From the NCBI GenBank assembly GCA_964424105.1, contig CAYRHJ010000004.1, positions 62,001 to 126,000 of the forward strand: 64,000 bases of DNA, in the 5' to 3' direction. How positions within the stretch are numbered: the first letter of the stretch is position 1; every line of letters starts with the position of its first letter. A program made the translations under genes and the position numbers. The notes beneath the pieces are model-generated. The model was not told the DNA's origin and did no database searches. It saw only the letters and a list, made by a program, of their open reading frames with translations. Positions 27,538 to 35,308 of the stretch are shown one piece after another. This DNA comes from CAYRHJ01 sp964424105. GTDB lineage: Bacteria > Planctomycetota > Phycisphaerae > UBA1845.

Positions 27538-27574
27538 CATCGGCTCCCCCACCTCCAAAGGAGGTGGGCCACCC
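27538..27574 (-). repeat. 37 bp interspersed repeat with CACCTCC/GGAGGTG palindrome, copy 2
   Basis: Its reverse complement is identical to 11752-11788 at 36 of 37 positions. It lies among other short repeats in the intergenic stretch before mgtE. Confidence 0.85.
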
Positions 27575-27888
27575 GACACGGTCAGGAATCGGATTAGGTG
27601 GGAAGAGAAGACCGCTCGCTTCGCGCTCGCGGCTCGTAGATGACTTGATCGCGGTTCGGTGACTGAACCGTTCAACGATCAATAGGTCGATCGACGACAT
27701 CGGAATTCATTCTAACGCCCGTCCGCACAAACTGATCCTTCACAACTCTGCGCGTCGTCAGGGGATGGTGTTCGCGACTCGTTATGAAGCGACGCGTTGT
27801 CGGGCCGGTGAACGGGGACCATTGCGTCACGCCGGGCCATGGTCATAATGGGCTGGCTTCGATTGGCCACAGCTATTCCCTTATTGCA

Positions 27889-27989
27889 CCTGACACAATG
27901 GCCGACCTGCCATTCGAATAGACATGAAGACCGCTCGCTCACGCTTGACATCGCTACGCGACGTAAAGGGCAGGCGGTCGCGGCTCTGA
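27889..27989 (+). repeat. Duplicated 50 bp block, copy 2, with expanded palindrome
   Basis: The first 50 bp match 27223-27272 closely. About 30 bases (from cttgacatcgctacg) then separate the two arms of the palindrome, before ggcggtcgcggctctg. The end is 25 bp from the mgtE start and so lies in its 5' leader. Confidence 0.75.
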
Positions 27990-28013
27990 AATTGTTAGGG
28001 GTTCTCGATAAAA

Positions 28014-29414
28014 ATGACGTCGGATCTCGAACAGCTTTATCAACAAGTGCTCCATTGCCTGAACGAGGGAGATGCGGAGTCGTTACGGAGTGCGCTGGCG
28101 GAGGCCTGGCCGGCCGACATCGCGGAGATTATGGACCTGCTCGATGACGAGGAGCGGTCGCGTTTGATCTACGTGCTTCCGCCACGAACGGTCGCGGAAG
28201 TGATCGTCCTGTTGGACGAAGCGGTGCGCGGCGAGGTCGTGGAAGATCTCGACGACCAAATGCTTTCGGACATCGTGGCCGAATTATCTCCCCACGATGC
28301 CGCGGACGTCATCGCTGAGCTTCCCGCGGATCAGGGCGACGAAGTCCTGGACAGTATGCCGCAGGCCCAGTCGGATGAAATCCAGGAACTGCTGAATTAC
28401 GGGGAATCATCCGCGGGGGGAATCATGGACCCCCGGGCGATCGCCCTGTTCGCCACGGAGACGGTCGGGCAGGCCGTGGAAGAGGTTCGACGGTTCGCCA
28501 GTCATGAAGACCTGCATTTCGTCTATGTGATCGACAACGAGAGGCGGCCTGTGGGCACCATCCCCTTGCGACGACTGGTGGTGCATGAAACGGATACCGT
28601 CTTGGCTGATATCATGGACCCCGACCCGGTCACCGTCTCGGTCGACGAAGACCAGGAAACCGTCCTGCACATCATCCGGAAGTACGACCTGCCGGCTATG
28701 CCGGTCATCGATGCCGACGGGCGATTCGTCGGTCGGGTGACGTATGACGATCTGATGGACGTCGCGGCCGAGGAGGCGGCGGAGGACATCTATCGGATGG
28801 CGGGCACGGACGCGGCGGAGCTGGAAACGCATTCGCCGTTTCGGGCGGCGCGGGTGCGGATGATGTGGCTGATTCCCTGCATGGTGGGAACGTCGCTGGC
28901 GGGCGGGATCATCGCCCTATTTCGCGAAACGGGCCTTTCCCTGTCACAGCATGGGGCGCTGTTGATTTTCGTACCGATGATAGCAGCCACCAGCGGCAAC
29001 GCGGGAATCCAGGTGGCCGTCATCGTCCTGCGAGGATTTGCCACGGGCGAGTTGGTGGCCACCAAGCTTAAGCGCGTTTTACTCCGGGAAGCGCCCATCG
29101 CGATTCTGGTCGCGATCCTCTGCGCAGTGACCGGAGCGTTGTTCAGCGTGATTGCTTTTTGGCTGTTCAAGGCGCAGGGGGCTGCAATGGCCGCCGCGGA
29201 CGACGTTTACCCGGTTTTGATGGGTGTGGCTGTCGGATTGGGCATGTTGTGTGCCATCACGGTGGCCTTTGCGATGGGCGTGTTGTTTCCATTCCTCTTT
29301 CGGCGAATCGGTGTGGACCCCGCCATCGCTTCGGGCCCGTTGATCACGTCGTTGAATGACTTGATCAGCGTGGCGGTGTACTTGGCCATCGCGCTGCTCA
29401 TCATGACGCGTTGA
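28014..29414 (+). CDS. mgtE: Magnesium transporter MgtE
   Basis: The 466-residue product has the MgtE layout: a cytosolic helical N domain (about 1-125, with ELPADQGDEVLDSM), two CBS domains (about 130-255; IMDPDPVTVSVDEDQETVL and YDLPAMPVIDADGRFVGRV), a plug helix and five transmembrane segments. The pore helix region includes FVPMIAATSGNAGIQVAVIVLRG and the family end GPLITSLNDLISVAVYLAIA. It is a Mg2+ channel gated by cytosolic Mg2+. No M-box riboswitch is visible upstream. The leader contains the expanded repeat at 27889-27989. Confidence 0.95.
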   Translation: MTSDLEQLYQQVLHCLNEGDAESLRSALAEAWPADIAEIMDLLDDEERSRLIYVLPPRTVAEVIVLLDEAVRGEVVEDLDDQMLSDIVAELSPHDAADVIAELPADQGDEVLDSMPQAQSDEIQELLNYGESSAGGIMDPRAIALFATETVGQAVEEVRRFASHEDLHFVYVIDNERRPVGTIPLRRLVVHETDTVLADIMDPDPVTVSVDEDQETVLHIIRKYDLPAMPVIDADGRFVGRVTYDDLMDVAAEEAAEDIYRMAGTDAAELETHSPFRAARVRMMWLIPCMVGTSLAGGIIALFRETGLSLSQHGALLIFVPMIAATSGNAGIQVAVIVLRGFATGELVATKLKRVLLREAPIAILVAILCAVTGALFSVIAFWLFKAQGAAMAAADDVYPVLMGVAVGLGMLCAITVAFAMGVLFPFLFRRIGVDPAIASGPLITSLNDLISVAVYLAIALLIMTR

Positions 29415-29422
29415 ATCGTCAT

Positions 29423-30625
29423 TCAAGTGATGATGGCGCGGCCTTGGTTGATGGCCTCGGCGGCGTGCAGACAGAATCGGTCGGTCATGCCGGCTACATA
29501 GTCACACACCACTCGATGGCGCCCTTGTTCTTCAACCCTGGCTGCGTACCGCGCCGGCAGGCGAGGCGGGTCTGCGAGAAAATAGTTAAACACCTTTTCC
29601 AACGAGTGCCGCGAATGGGCATCCTCGCGCGACACTTGTGGATTGCCATACACTTTCGCAGCCAGAAACCGCTCCAAGGATTCGAGTTGAGCGTTTCCAG
29701 AATCGGAGAAGGCTGCGATTTCACGCGGCGCGCTTCGCACCGACTCCACGGTTGAACATCCGTGCTGATGAAGTCGCTGGCCTATTTCACGCACGGCATC
29801 GTGGATCATGTCCTCTACCAGGCGATGCAAGACCGGTCGGCGTATAGCCGCCAGCGGCAGATTCGCATGTTCCGATGAAAAGTCGTGTTGGGCTTTCTGC
29901 CACAATTCCAGACTCCGTAGATCGCCCGCGTTGACCAGCCCCGCGCCAATTGCGTCCTCCAGATCATGACTGTCGTACGCCAGGCGATCAGCCAGACAGA
30001 CGATTTGGCCTTCCAGGGACGGAAAGGGACCGGCGGCCAGCAGGGCATCAAGATCAGCCCCCGCCGACACCGTCGCCGTGTCGGGTCGATCGTATCGACT
30101 TCGGTGTTTCAGCAACCCTTCGCGCAGTTCGAACGAAAGATTCAAGCCTCGAAAACCCGGAAAAGGGTGTTCCAGAAAATCAACGACGCGCAGGGTGTGA
30201 AGATTGTGTTCGAACCCACCGGCTTCACGCATCAACTCGCTCAGCGCGGCTTCGCCGGCATGACCGAAGGGAGGATGGCCCACGTCGTGCGTCAGGGCGA
30301 TGACTTCGGCGAGCTTCTCATTGGCGCGGAGTCGGCTGGCCAATCTTCTAGCGATCTCAGCCACTTCCAAGGTGTGCGTAAGTCGTGTCCGAAAATGATC
30401 GTGACCGACGTTCACGAAAACCTGTGCCTTGTATTGGAGGCGTCGAAAGGCGGTGCTGCTGAGAATCCGCCGGCGGTCTATGTCAAACGGGCCATCCAGA
30501 CCGTTCGCGAACGACTCGTCATGAACGCGGCCCAGCGTGTGCTCGTCGTGCACGGCGTATGGGGCCAACGGCGGTGAATTCTGATGGGACATCAAGGTCA
30601 CAGTCTCGACAAGAGAACGGTCCAT
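29423..30625 (-). CDS. dgt: dGTPase-like HD-domain triphosphohydrolase
   Basis: The 400-residue product has the HD metal ligands: His-Arg region in FRRLQYKAQVFV, HD in IALTHDVGHPPFGHAGE, and a later Asp in LADRLAYDSHDLEDA. These enzymes hydrolyse dGTP or other dNTPs to the nucleoside and triphosphate. The start could be 30625 or an ATG at 30592 (MSHQNSPPLAPYAVH); neither has a clear ribosome binding site. It follows the HIT gene by 12 bp and is probably translated from the same mRNA. Confidence 0.9.
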   Translation of the reverse strand: MDRSLVETVTLMSHQNSPPLAPYAVHDEHTLGRVHDESFANGLDGPFDIDRRRILSSTAFRRLQYKAQVFVNVGHDHFRTRLTHTLEVAEIARRLASRLRANEKLAEVIALTHDVGHPPFGHAGEAALSELMREAGGFEHNLHTLRVVDFLEHPFPGFRGLNLSFELREGLLKHRSRYDRPDTATVSAGADLDALLAAGPFPSLEGQIVCLADRLAYDSHDLEDAIGAGLVNAGDLRSLELWQKAQHDFSSEHANLPLAAIRRPVLHRLVEDMIHDAVREIGQRLHQHGCSTVESVRSAPREIAAFSDSGNAQLESLERFLAAKVYGNPQVSREDAHSRHSLEKVFNYFLADPPRLPARYAARVEEQGRHRVVCDYVAGMTDRFCLHAAEAINQGRAIIT

Positions 30626-30637
30626 TCGAAACGCATT

Positions 30638-31213
30638 CTACGGAATACGAAGACGTTTGGCGCACGCAGCCAATTCGGACCCCAGCGCGTCCAACGACTG
30701 CGGAATGACGCGAACGTCGCCCACGACGGCCAGGTAGTTCGTATCACCGTTCCATCTGGGAACCACGTGCATGTGCAGATGATCCGGCACCCCGGCCCCC
30801 GCGCACCGTTCCAGATTCATTCCGATGTTAAAACCTTGCGGCTTGAGAACCTCCTTCAGCAATCGCACACAGTCGCGCGTGGCTCCCATCAGGCTGGAAA
30901 GTTCCTCGTGTGACAAAGCTGCAAGATCATTCACATGCGCTCGAGGCGCGATCAATAGATGGCCGTTCGTGTAGGGAAATCGATTCAGCATCGCAATGAT
31001 CGTTGGTGAACGGAGAAACACATGATGGATGGCATCGTCCGGCGGCGCCGCGAAATACCGGCAAAAAAAGCAGCCTCCCGTGTCCGCGGAAGAATCCATC
31101 GACCGGATATACTCCATGCGCCAAGGAGCCCACAGGTTGTCATTCTTCTCCGCCAACGAAATTCTCGAAATAAATCGGCCGGAGGTGGCTAAGGCCACGA
31201 CAAACCCGGTCAA
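30638..31213 (-). CDS. HIT-family hydrolase
   Basis: The product has up to 191 residues. The domain begins NLWAPWRMEYI, a typical start in this subgroup, so the real start may lie slightly inside the frame. CFFCRY is a possible zinc pair, and the histidine triad is DHLHMHVVPRW. Relatives hydrolyse diadenosine tetraphosphate and similar nucleotides. It is paired with the dGTPase gene downstream, so both products act on nucleotides. Confidence 0.88.
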   Translation of the reverse strand: MTGFVVALATSGRFISRISLAEKNDNLWAPWRMEYIRSMDSSADTGGCFFCRYFAAPPDDAIHHVFLRSPTIIAMLNRFPYTNGHLLIAPRAHVNDLAALSHEELSSLMGATRDCVRLLKEVLKPQGFNIGMNLERCAGAGVPDHLHMHVVPRWNGDTNYLAVVGDVRVIPQSLDALGSELAACAKRLRIP

Positions 31214-31424
31214 GAAAGCATGCCCGACCCAGCCGAAAGGTCGTGGGCGATCTTACCGCTCAGAATGACCCTTCTCAACCGGTTGGTGACGATTGCAAAC
31301 CCGGCGGGGACGACTAGACTCTCTGTTTCTGATGAATGAATCACGAGCTTTTACCAAGACCGGGGAATCACTACCGCGGAACCGATTTTCGAATCGCCCA
31401 GACGCCGTCGGCAGGGCCTGCAAA

Positions 31425-32120
31425 ATGACGCATCAATCATGGAATCGTCGCTTTTCGTCGGAATCGCCATTTTTTCTTTGCGCGACTGTTTGGATGGCAA
31501 CGGCCATGCTCCTGATACCGGGGTGCGAATCTTCTTCTTCGCCGGGAGACGAGCCTGTTCCGCCGAAATCGGCTCAAACCGTCGTGGATCAAGGAATGAC
31601 GCTGGATGTCAATGCCAGCCCCGCGCAGGTCGTCTATGTGCTGCTTCAAGCCATTCGCGACGACGTGCAGGCCGGCGAGGACGACGAAAAGAGACAATCG
31701 GCATTCCGTCGCCAGCTCGCGATTTGCGCGACGGACGCGATTTTCGCTCGCAGCGGGCGGCGAAGCCTCGGGCGAGACGAGGTCGTTCGTCGAATGGTGT
31801 GGCATTGGGCACCGACGTTGGCATACTATGTCGACAGTCTTCCAACGACTTGGGAACAGGGCCGCACGCGACTCGTCGAGTCGTCAACCGTGTTTGATTC
31901 CAGCAAGAAAACAGACCAGCTTGCAAATGTCTATTTGGAATTGAGCGATCCGTCCGGCGATGCCAACGCCGCCGTCGTAGCCCAGTTTCAACTGGCCCGT
32001 GACAACGGTTATTGGCGCGTCATGCATGTTGGATTTGCCCGCGGCGTACGTCATCTGCCGGGCGGCTTCGGTGCAGCCAACGGCAACTCCTCCCAGAAGG
32101 GCACGGGGGACACCGGTTAG
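31425..32120 (+). CDS. Predicted lipoprotein of unknown function
   Basis: The product has 231 residues from the ATG at 31425. The signal peptide ends in a lipobox (MLLIPGCESS), so lipidation and membrane anchoring are predicted. The remaining domain (YVLLQAIRDDVQAGEDDEKR ... VVAQFQLARDNGYWRVMHVG) has the pattern of an NTF2-like cone fold, but this is a guess from the spacing of aromatic and charged residues. It precedes the UvrA locus on the same strand, separated by the element at 32126-32253. Confidence 0.65.
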   Translation: MTHQSWNRRFSSESPFFLCATVWMATAMLLIPGCESSSSPGDEPVPPKSAQTVVDQGMTLDVNASPAQVVYVLLQAIRDDVQAGEDDEKRQSAFRRQLAICATDAIFARSGRRSLGRDEVVRRMVWHWAPTLAYYVDSLPTTWEQGRTRLVESSTVFDSSKKTDQLANVYLELSDPSGDANAAVVAQFQLARDNGYWRVMHVGFARGVRHLPGGFGAANGNSSQKGTGDTG

Positions 32121-32125
32121 CATCC

Positions 32126-32253
32126 TAGTGTAGTTAGTCTGAATTGACGCAACTTTTGAAACGTCGATAACGCGGTTGAAACGGGAAAGGCGGCCCCCGC
32201 TCCCTGACGGTCGCGGCTCTGTTAAGATGCAAACGGCACGGCTAACTACACTA
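32126..32253. repeat. MITE-like element with perfect 12 bp inverted ends
   Basis: TAGTGTAGTTAG at 32126-32137 is the exact reverse complement of CTAACTACACTA at 32242-32253. Inside, at 32197-32226, lies a copy of the ccgctccctgacggtcgcggctctgttaag repeat. It is 128 bp long, has no gene, and lies between the lipoprotein and uvrA genes. The architecture matches the element at 13194-13336. Confidence 0.7.
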
Positions 32254-32339
32254 ACGGGTCCATGCAACTCGTGACAAGTCGGACCTGAACACGCCCGAAG
32301 ATCTCTCGCGGCAGGCGCGATGGCTGGACGCATGAACAG

Positions 32340-34238
32340 ATGGAACCCGAATTCATCACCATCAAGGGCGCGGCAGAACATAATCTGGCGGGGATCGATC
32401 TCAAACTGCCGCGCAACCGCCTGATTTGCTTCACCGGCGTGTCCGGCAGCGGCAAAAGCAGTCTCGCGTTCGACACACTGCACGCCGAAGGTCAGCGGCG
32501 ATACATCGAATCGCTCAGCGCCTATGCGCGGCAGTTTCTCGGCCAAACGCCCAAACCCAACGTCGAGCAGATCACCGGCCTCAGTCCGACGGTGGCCATT
32601 CAACAGAAGACCGGCGGATGGAACCCGCGCAGCACGGTGGCCACCATCACCCAGATTCACGATTATCTTCGCGTACTATTCGCCCGCGTGGGAACGCAAC
32701 ATTGCACGCGTTGCGATCAGCCTATCTCCGCGCAAACTCGCGAACAGATCGCGTCGCGAATTCTGGCCCTGGAAATGAATCAAAAAATTCTGATCCTCGC
32801 GCCGATCGTCAGGGGTCAAAAGGGCGAATTTCGAGACCTCTTTCAGGACCTGTTGAGGCGGGGGTTTTCCCGGGCACGTGTCGATGGACGGATCGTCAGC
32901 TTGGCCGACGACCCCAACCTCCGCCGAAACGTCCGACATCATATCGAGCTGGTCGTCGACCGTTTGCACGTCGGCAAGGCGTCTGAAACGCGGCTGAGCG
33001 AAGCCATCGAAAACGCACTGAACTTCGGCGAGGGCACGCTGGTGATCCATCGCATGGACGACGAACAACCGGCCAAGAAACCCAAGCGAGACTGGTTGCT
33101 GTCCTCGCGGTACGCCTGCCCGCAATGTGCCCTCAGTTTCGAGCCGCCATCACCACAACTGTTCAGCTTCAACTCGCCCACCGGAATGTGTCTGACCTGC
33201 GACGGAATCGGAACCCGTTTCGATTTCGACATTGACCTCCTTGTCCCCGATCCCCGCAAATCGTTTCTGAATCTGGCCATCGAGCCCATGCGTGTTCGCG
33301 TGGGTAAGTGGCGACGTCATTTTTTCGAATCCGTAGCCAAGCATCTCGGCATCAAGCTTTCCACCCCATGGAAAGACCTACCGGAACAAGCCCGTCACGC
33401 CCTGCTCCACGGAACGGGCGACACCCATTTGACTTTCGAATGGAAATGGTCCGGCGGCGTGTGGAAGCACGGCGGGACGTTTGACGGCGTCATCCACGAA
33501 CTGCACGACAAGCACCGCAAAGCCAAGTCGTCTTTCGTGCGGGCCTATTACGAAAAATACATGCGAACGACCACCTGCCCCGCATGCCAAGGCGCTCGAC
33601 TGAACCCGCAGGCGTTGGCCGTCAAACTGAACAACCGATCCATTCAAGATTGCCTGGCCATGAGCATCGCCGACTCCGCCCAGCATTTTCGCAAGCTGAA
33701 GCTCGACGCCACACAGACCATCATCGCTCGCGACGTGCTCAAGGAAATCACGTCCCGCTTGCAGTTCTTGATCGACGTCGGGCTGCATTATCTGTCGCTC
33801 GATCGCACCGCACCGACGCTGTCGGGTGGTGAATCGCAGCGCATTCGTCTGGCCTCCCAGATCGGTTCGGGCCTGACGGGCGTGTTGTACGTTTTGGACG
33901 AGCCCAGCATCGGTTTGCACGCCCGCGACAATCGCCGCCTGCTCGAAGCACTGCAACGTCTGCGAGACATGGGCAACACCGTCATCGTCGTCGAGCACGA
34001 CGAAGACACCATGCGGGCCGCGGACATTATTGTCGACTTCGGGCCGGGCCCCGGCGTGCGCGGCGGACACGTGGTCGCCCAAGGCGATCTGAACACGATT
34101 CGGAAGTGCCCCCGGTCCCTCACCGCCAAGTACCTCAGCGGCGAAGAAACGATCGAAATCCCGCAGCGGCGAGCGGTCGGCCACATGCCTAAACGAAACC
34201 GGAGCAAACGCCGCAAATTCGTTGGGAGAAGCAATTGA
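32340..34238 (+). CDS. uvrA: UvrA N-terminal half (first ABC module only)
   Basis: The 632-residue product is the first half of an excinuclease UvrA: Walker A in GVSGSGKSSLAFDTLHAEGQ, the UvrB-binding/insertion region, a zinc finger (CPQC ... CLTC with 20 residues between), the ABC signature LSGGESQRIRLASQ, and Walker B in VLYVLDEPSIGLH. It ends in YLSGEETIEIPQRRA plus a basic tail and stops, where a normal UvrA would run through a linker into its second ABC half. That second half is found at the start of the gene at 35309, after a 1.07 kb interruption. The partner halves could still assemble as separate chains. Confidence 0.9.
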   Translation: MEPEFITIKGAAEHNLAGIDLKLPRNRLICFTGVSGSGKSSLAFDTLHAEGQRRYIESLSAYARQFLGQTPKPNVEQITGLSPTVAIQQKTGGWNPRSTVATITQIHDYLRVLFARVGTQHCTRCDQPISAQTREQIASRILALEMNQKILILAPIVRGQKGEFRDLFQDLLRRGFSRARVDGRIVSLADDPNLRRNVRHHIELVVDRLHVGKASETRLSEAIENALNFGEGTLVIHRMDDEQPAKKPKRDWLLSSRYACPQCALSFEPPSPQLFSFNSPTGMCLTCDGIGTRFDFDIDLLVPDPRKSFLNLAIEPMRVRVGKWRRHFFESVAKHLGIKLSTPWKDLPEQARHALLHGTGDTHLTFEWKWSGGVWKHGGTFDGVIHELHDKHRKAKSSFVRAYYEKYMRTTTCPACQGARLNPQALAVKLNNRSIQDCLAMSIADSAQHFRKLKLDATQTIIARDVLKEITSRLQFLIDVGLHYLSLDRTAPTLSGGESQRIRLASQIGSGLTGVLYVLDEPSIGLHARDNRRLLEALQRLRDMGNTVIVVEHDEDTMRAADIIVDFGPGPGVRGGHVVAQGDLNTIRKCPRSLTAKYLSGEETIEIPQRRAVGHMPKRNRSKRRKFVGRSN

Positions 34239-34327
34239 CTCTGCAAATAAAAGCATGACTTGCAGTCGGCGTGCTTACGATCAGCGCTATTTATTCTACG
34301 TGGCTCCATGCTCGCAACTACGCTAAC

Positions 34328-34483
34328 ATGGGAACAGATGCAAACCGTGAACGCGATGAAGGGAATGAGTGGGCGGGGGATTTCCACGCTCGGATGGCCG
34401 AGCGATATATGTGGCGTACTGTAAATTTCCAAAGCATAAAAGCCGGGACAATTGTTATTCTGCTATTTCTGTTGTTGAGATGA
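34328..34483 (+). CDS. Small hypothetical protein with C-terminal membrane helix
   Basis: The frame is 51 codons from the ATG at 34328 (in-frame ATG also at 34271). The N-terminal half is charged and the end is hydrophobic (IKAGTIVILLFLLLR). There is no good ribosome binding site and no family. It is included because it lies in line with, and 4 bp before, the next frame of the inserted segment. Confidence 0.3.
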   Translation: MGTDANRERDEGNEWAGDFHARMAERYMWRTVNFQSIKAGTIVILLFLLLR

Positions 34484-34487
34484 AAAA

Positions 34488-34721
34488 ATGGACGGGTTCG
34501 ATTTGCGCAATGACGACACGACTGAACGCGCGCTCCGATTGAGACAAATGATCGCCGCACACGTGCGCAATATGCCGGATCCAGAGCGCGATAGAATGAT
34601 GCAGTGCTTCTTAGCGCAATCGCGAGGCAGCTTAGGAAACATCATTTTATCGCGCAAGATGTTGAAAACAATCATGAGAATTCGCGAAGGGCTAAGGCAC
34701 GCACGAACCGACAACGCGTAG
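34488..34721 (+). CDS. Small helical protein, possible partner of the nucleotidyltransferase
   Basis: The 77-residue product is predicted all-helical with a regular charge pattern (ERALRLRQMIAAHVRNMPD ... MLKTIMRIREGLRHA). The gene stops 9 bp before the nucleotidyltransferase start. A short protein just upstream of a nucleotidyltransferase is the arrangement of type IV/type II toxin-antitoxin pairs, but I recognise no known antitoxin motif. Confidence 0.45.
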   Translation: MDGFDLRNDDTTERALRLRQMIAAHVRNMPDPERDRMMQCFLAQSRGSLGNIILSRKMLKTIMRIREGLRHARTDNA

Positions 34722-34730
34722 GATGTATGC

Positions 34731-35303
34731 ATGTCGACCGATCCACTCATAGATGTGCTTAGTGCAGTTGTCACGGTACTGGACAGAGGCGGGGTCCTCT
34801 ATGCCGTCACCGGCTCTGTCGCGAGCAGCATTCTGGGTGAGCCGCGCACCAGTCTTGACATAGACATAGTCGTGCAGATGTCCACAGCACAAGCCAGACA
34901 AATAGTACGCAGTCTCCCCCCACGTTTTTACTGTTCCGAGAGAATGCTCGTTGATGCGGTGACAGATCACAGTATAGCAAACCTAATAGATCAAGAAACC
35001 GGACTTAAGGTTGACCTGTCAGTGATGGCTGACGCACCGTTCTTCAAAGACGTCATGAAACGGCGCATACTTCTGAGCTTCGGCCCTGACACCCCGGGCT
35101 ATTACGTTGTCACTGCGGAAGACGTGATTTTGATGAAACTGCTCTGGCGACTTGACAGTCAATCGAAGAAGCAATGGGATGATGCACTCGGTGTCGTTCG
35201 CGTCCGTGGGGCACTTCTTGACTGGAAATATCTATTTGAACAGGCCGGTCGATTGGATATTACGGAGGACCTCGAGGCGTTAAGAGACGAAGGCGGCGTC
35301 TGA
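34731..35303 (+). CDS. Nucleotidyltransferase-fold protein (AbiEii-like class)
   Basis: The 190-residue product has the nucleotidyltransferase signature: GS in YAVTGSVASSILG, then the metal-binding DxD in SLDIDIVVQ, and a third acidic strand (LKVDLSVMAD). Proteins of this size and layout include AbiEii-type toxins and uncharacterised DUF nucleotidyltransferases. The substrate is unknown. It ends 5 bp before the ATG of the large UvrA gene, so that gene may now depend on translational coupling with this one. Confidence 0.7.
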   Translation: MSTDPLIDVLSAVVTVLDRGGVLYAVTGSVASSILGEPRTSLDIDIVVQMSTAQARQIVRSLPPRFYCSERMLVDAVTDHSIANLIDQETGLKVDLSVMADAPFFKDVMKRRILLSFGPDTPGYYVVTAEDVILMKLLWRLDSQSKKQWDDALGVVRVRGALLDWKYLFEQAGRLDITEDLEALRDEGGV

Positions 35304-35308
35304 CCACG

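Larger units (their letters stand above)
27206..28013. other. 800 bp repeat-rich gap
   Basis: No gene is supported. It holds at least four versions of the gaccgctcgctgacggtcgcgg repeat (27263-27289, 27316-27344, 27608-27636, and an expanded one at 27925-27989). It also has a duplicated 50 bp block starting cctgacacaatgg (27223 and 27889), the second copy of the 37 bp palindrome repeat (27538-27574), and a short direct repeat attgacaggat at 27444 and 27462. It appears to be a landing zone for short non-coding elements. Confidence 0.8.
34239..35308. other. AT-richer segment splitting the tandem uvrA
   Basis: This segment lies exactly in the linker between UvrA halves. Its base composition and codon use (AAA, ATA, TTA-rich) differ visibly from the flanks. 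It carries two short frames and a nucleotidyltransferase gene, all on the plus strand. CTGCAA/TTGCAG form a short inverted repeat near its left edge (34241-34266). No target duplication or recombinase gene was seen. Confidence 0.6.

Noticed and set aside
27640..28013. M-box magnesium riboswitch ahead of mgtE
   Set aside because: The leader consists of interspersed repeats and shows none of the conserved M-box segments.
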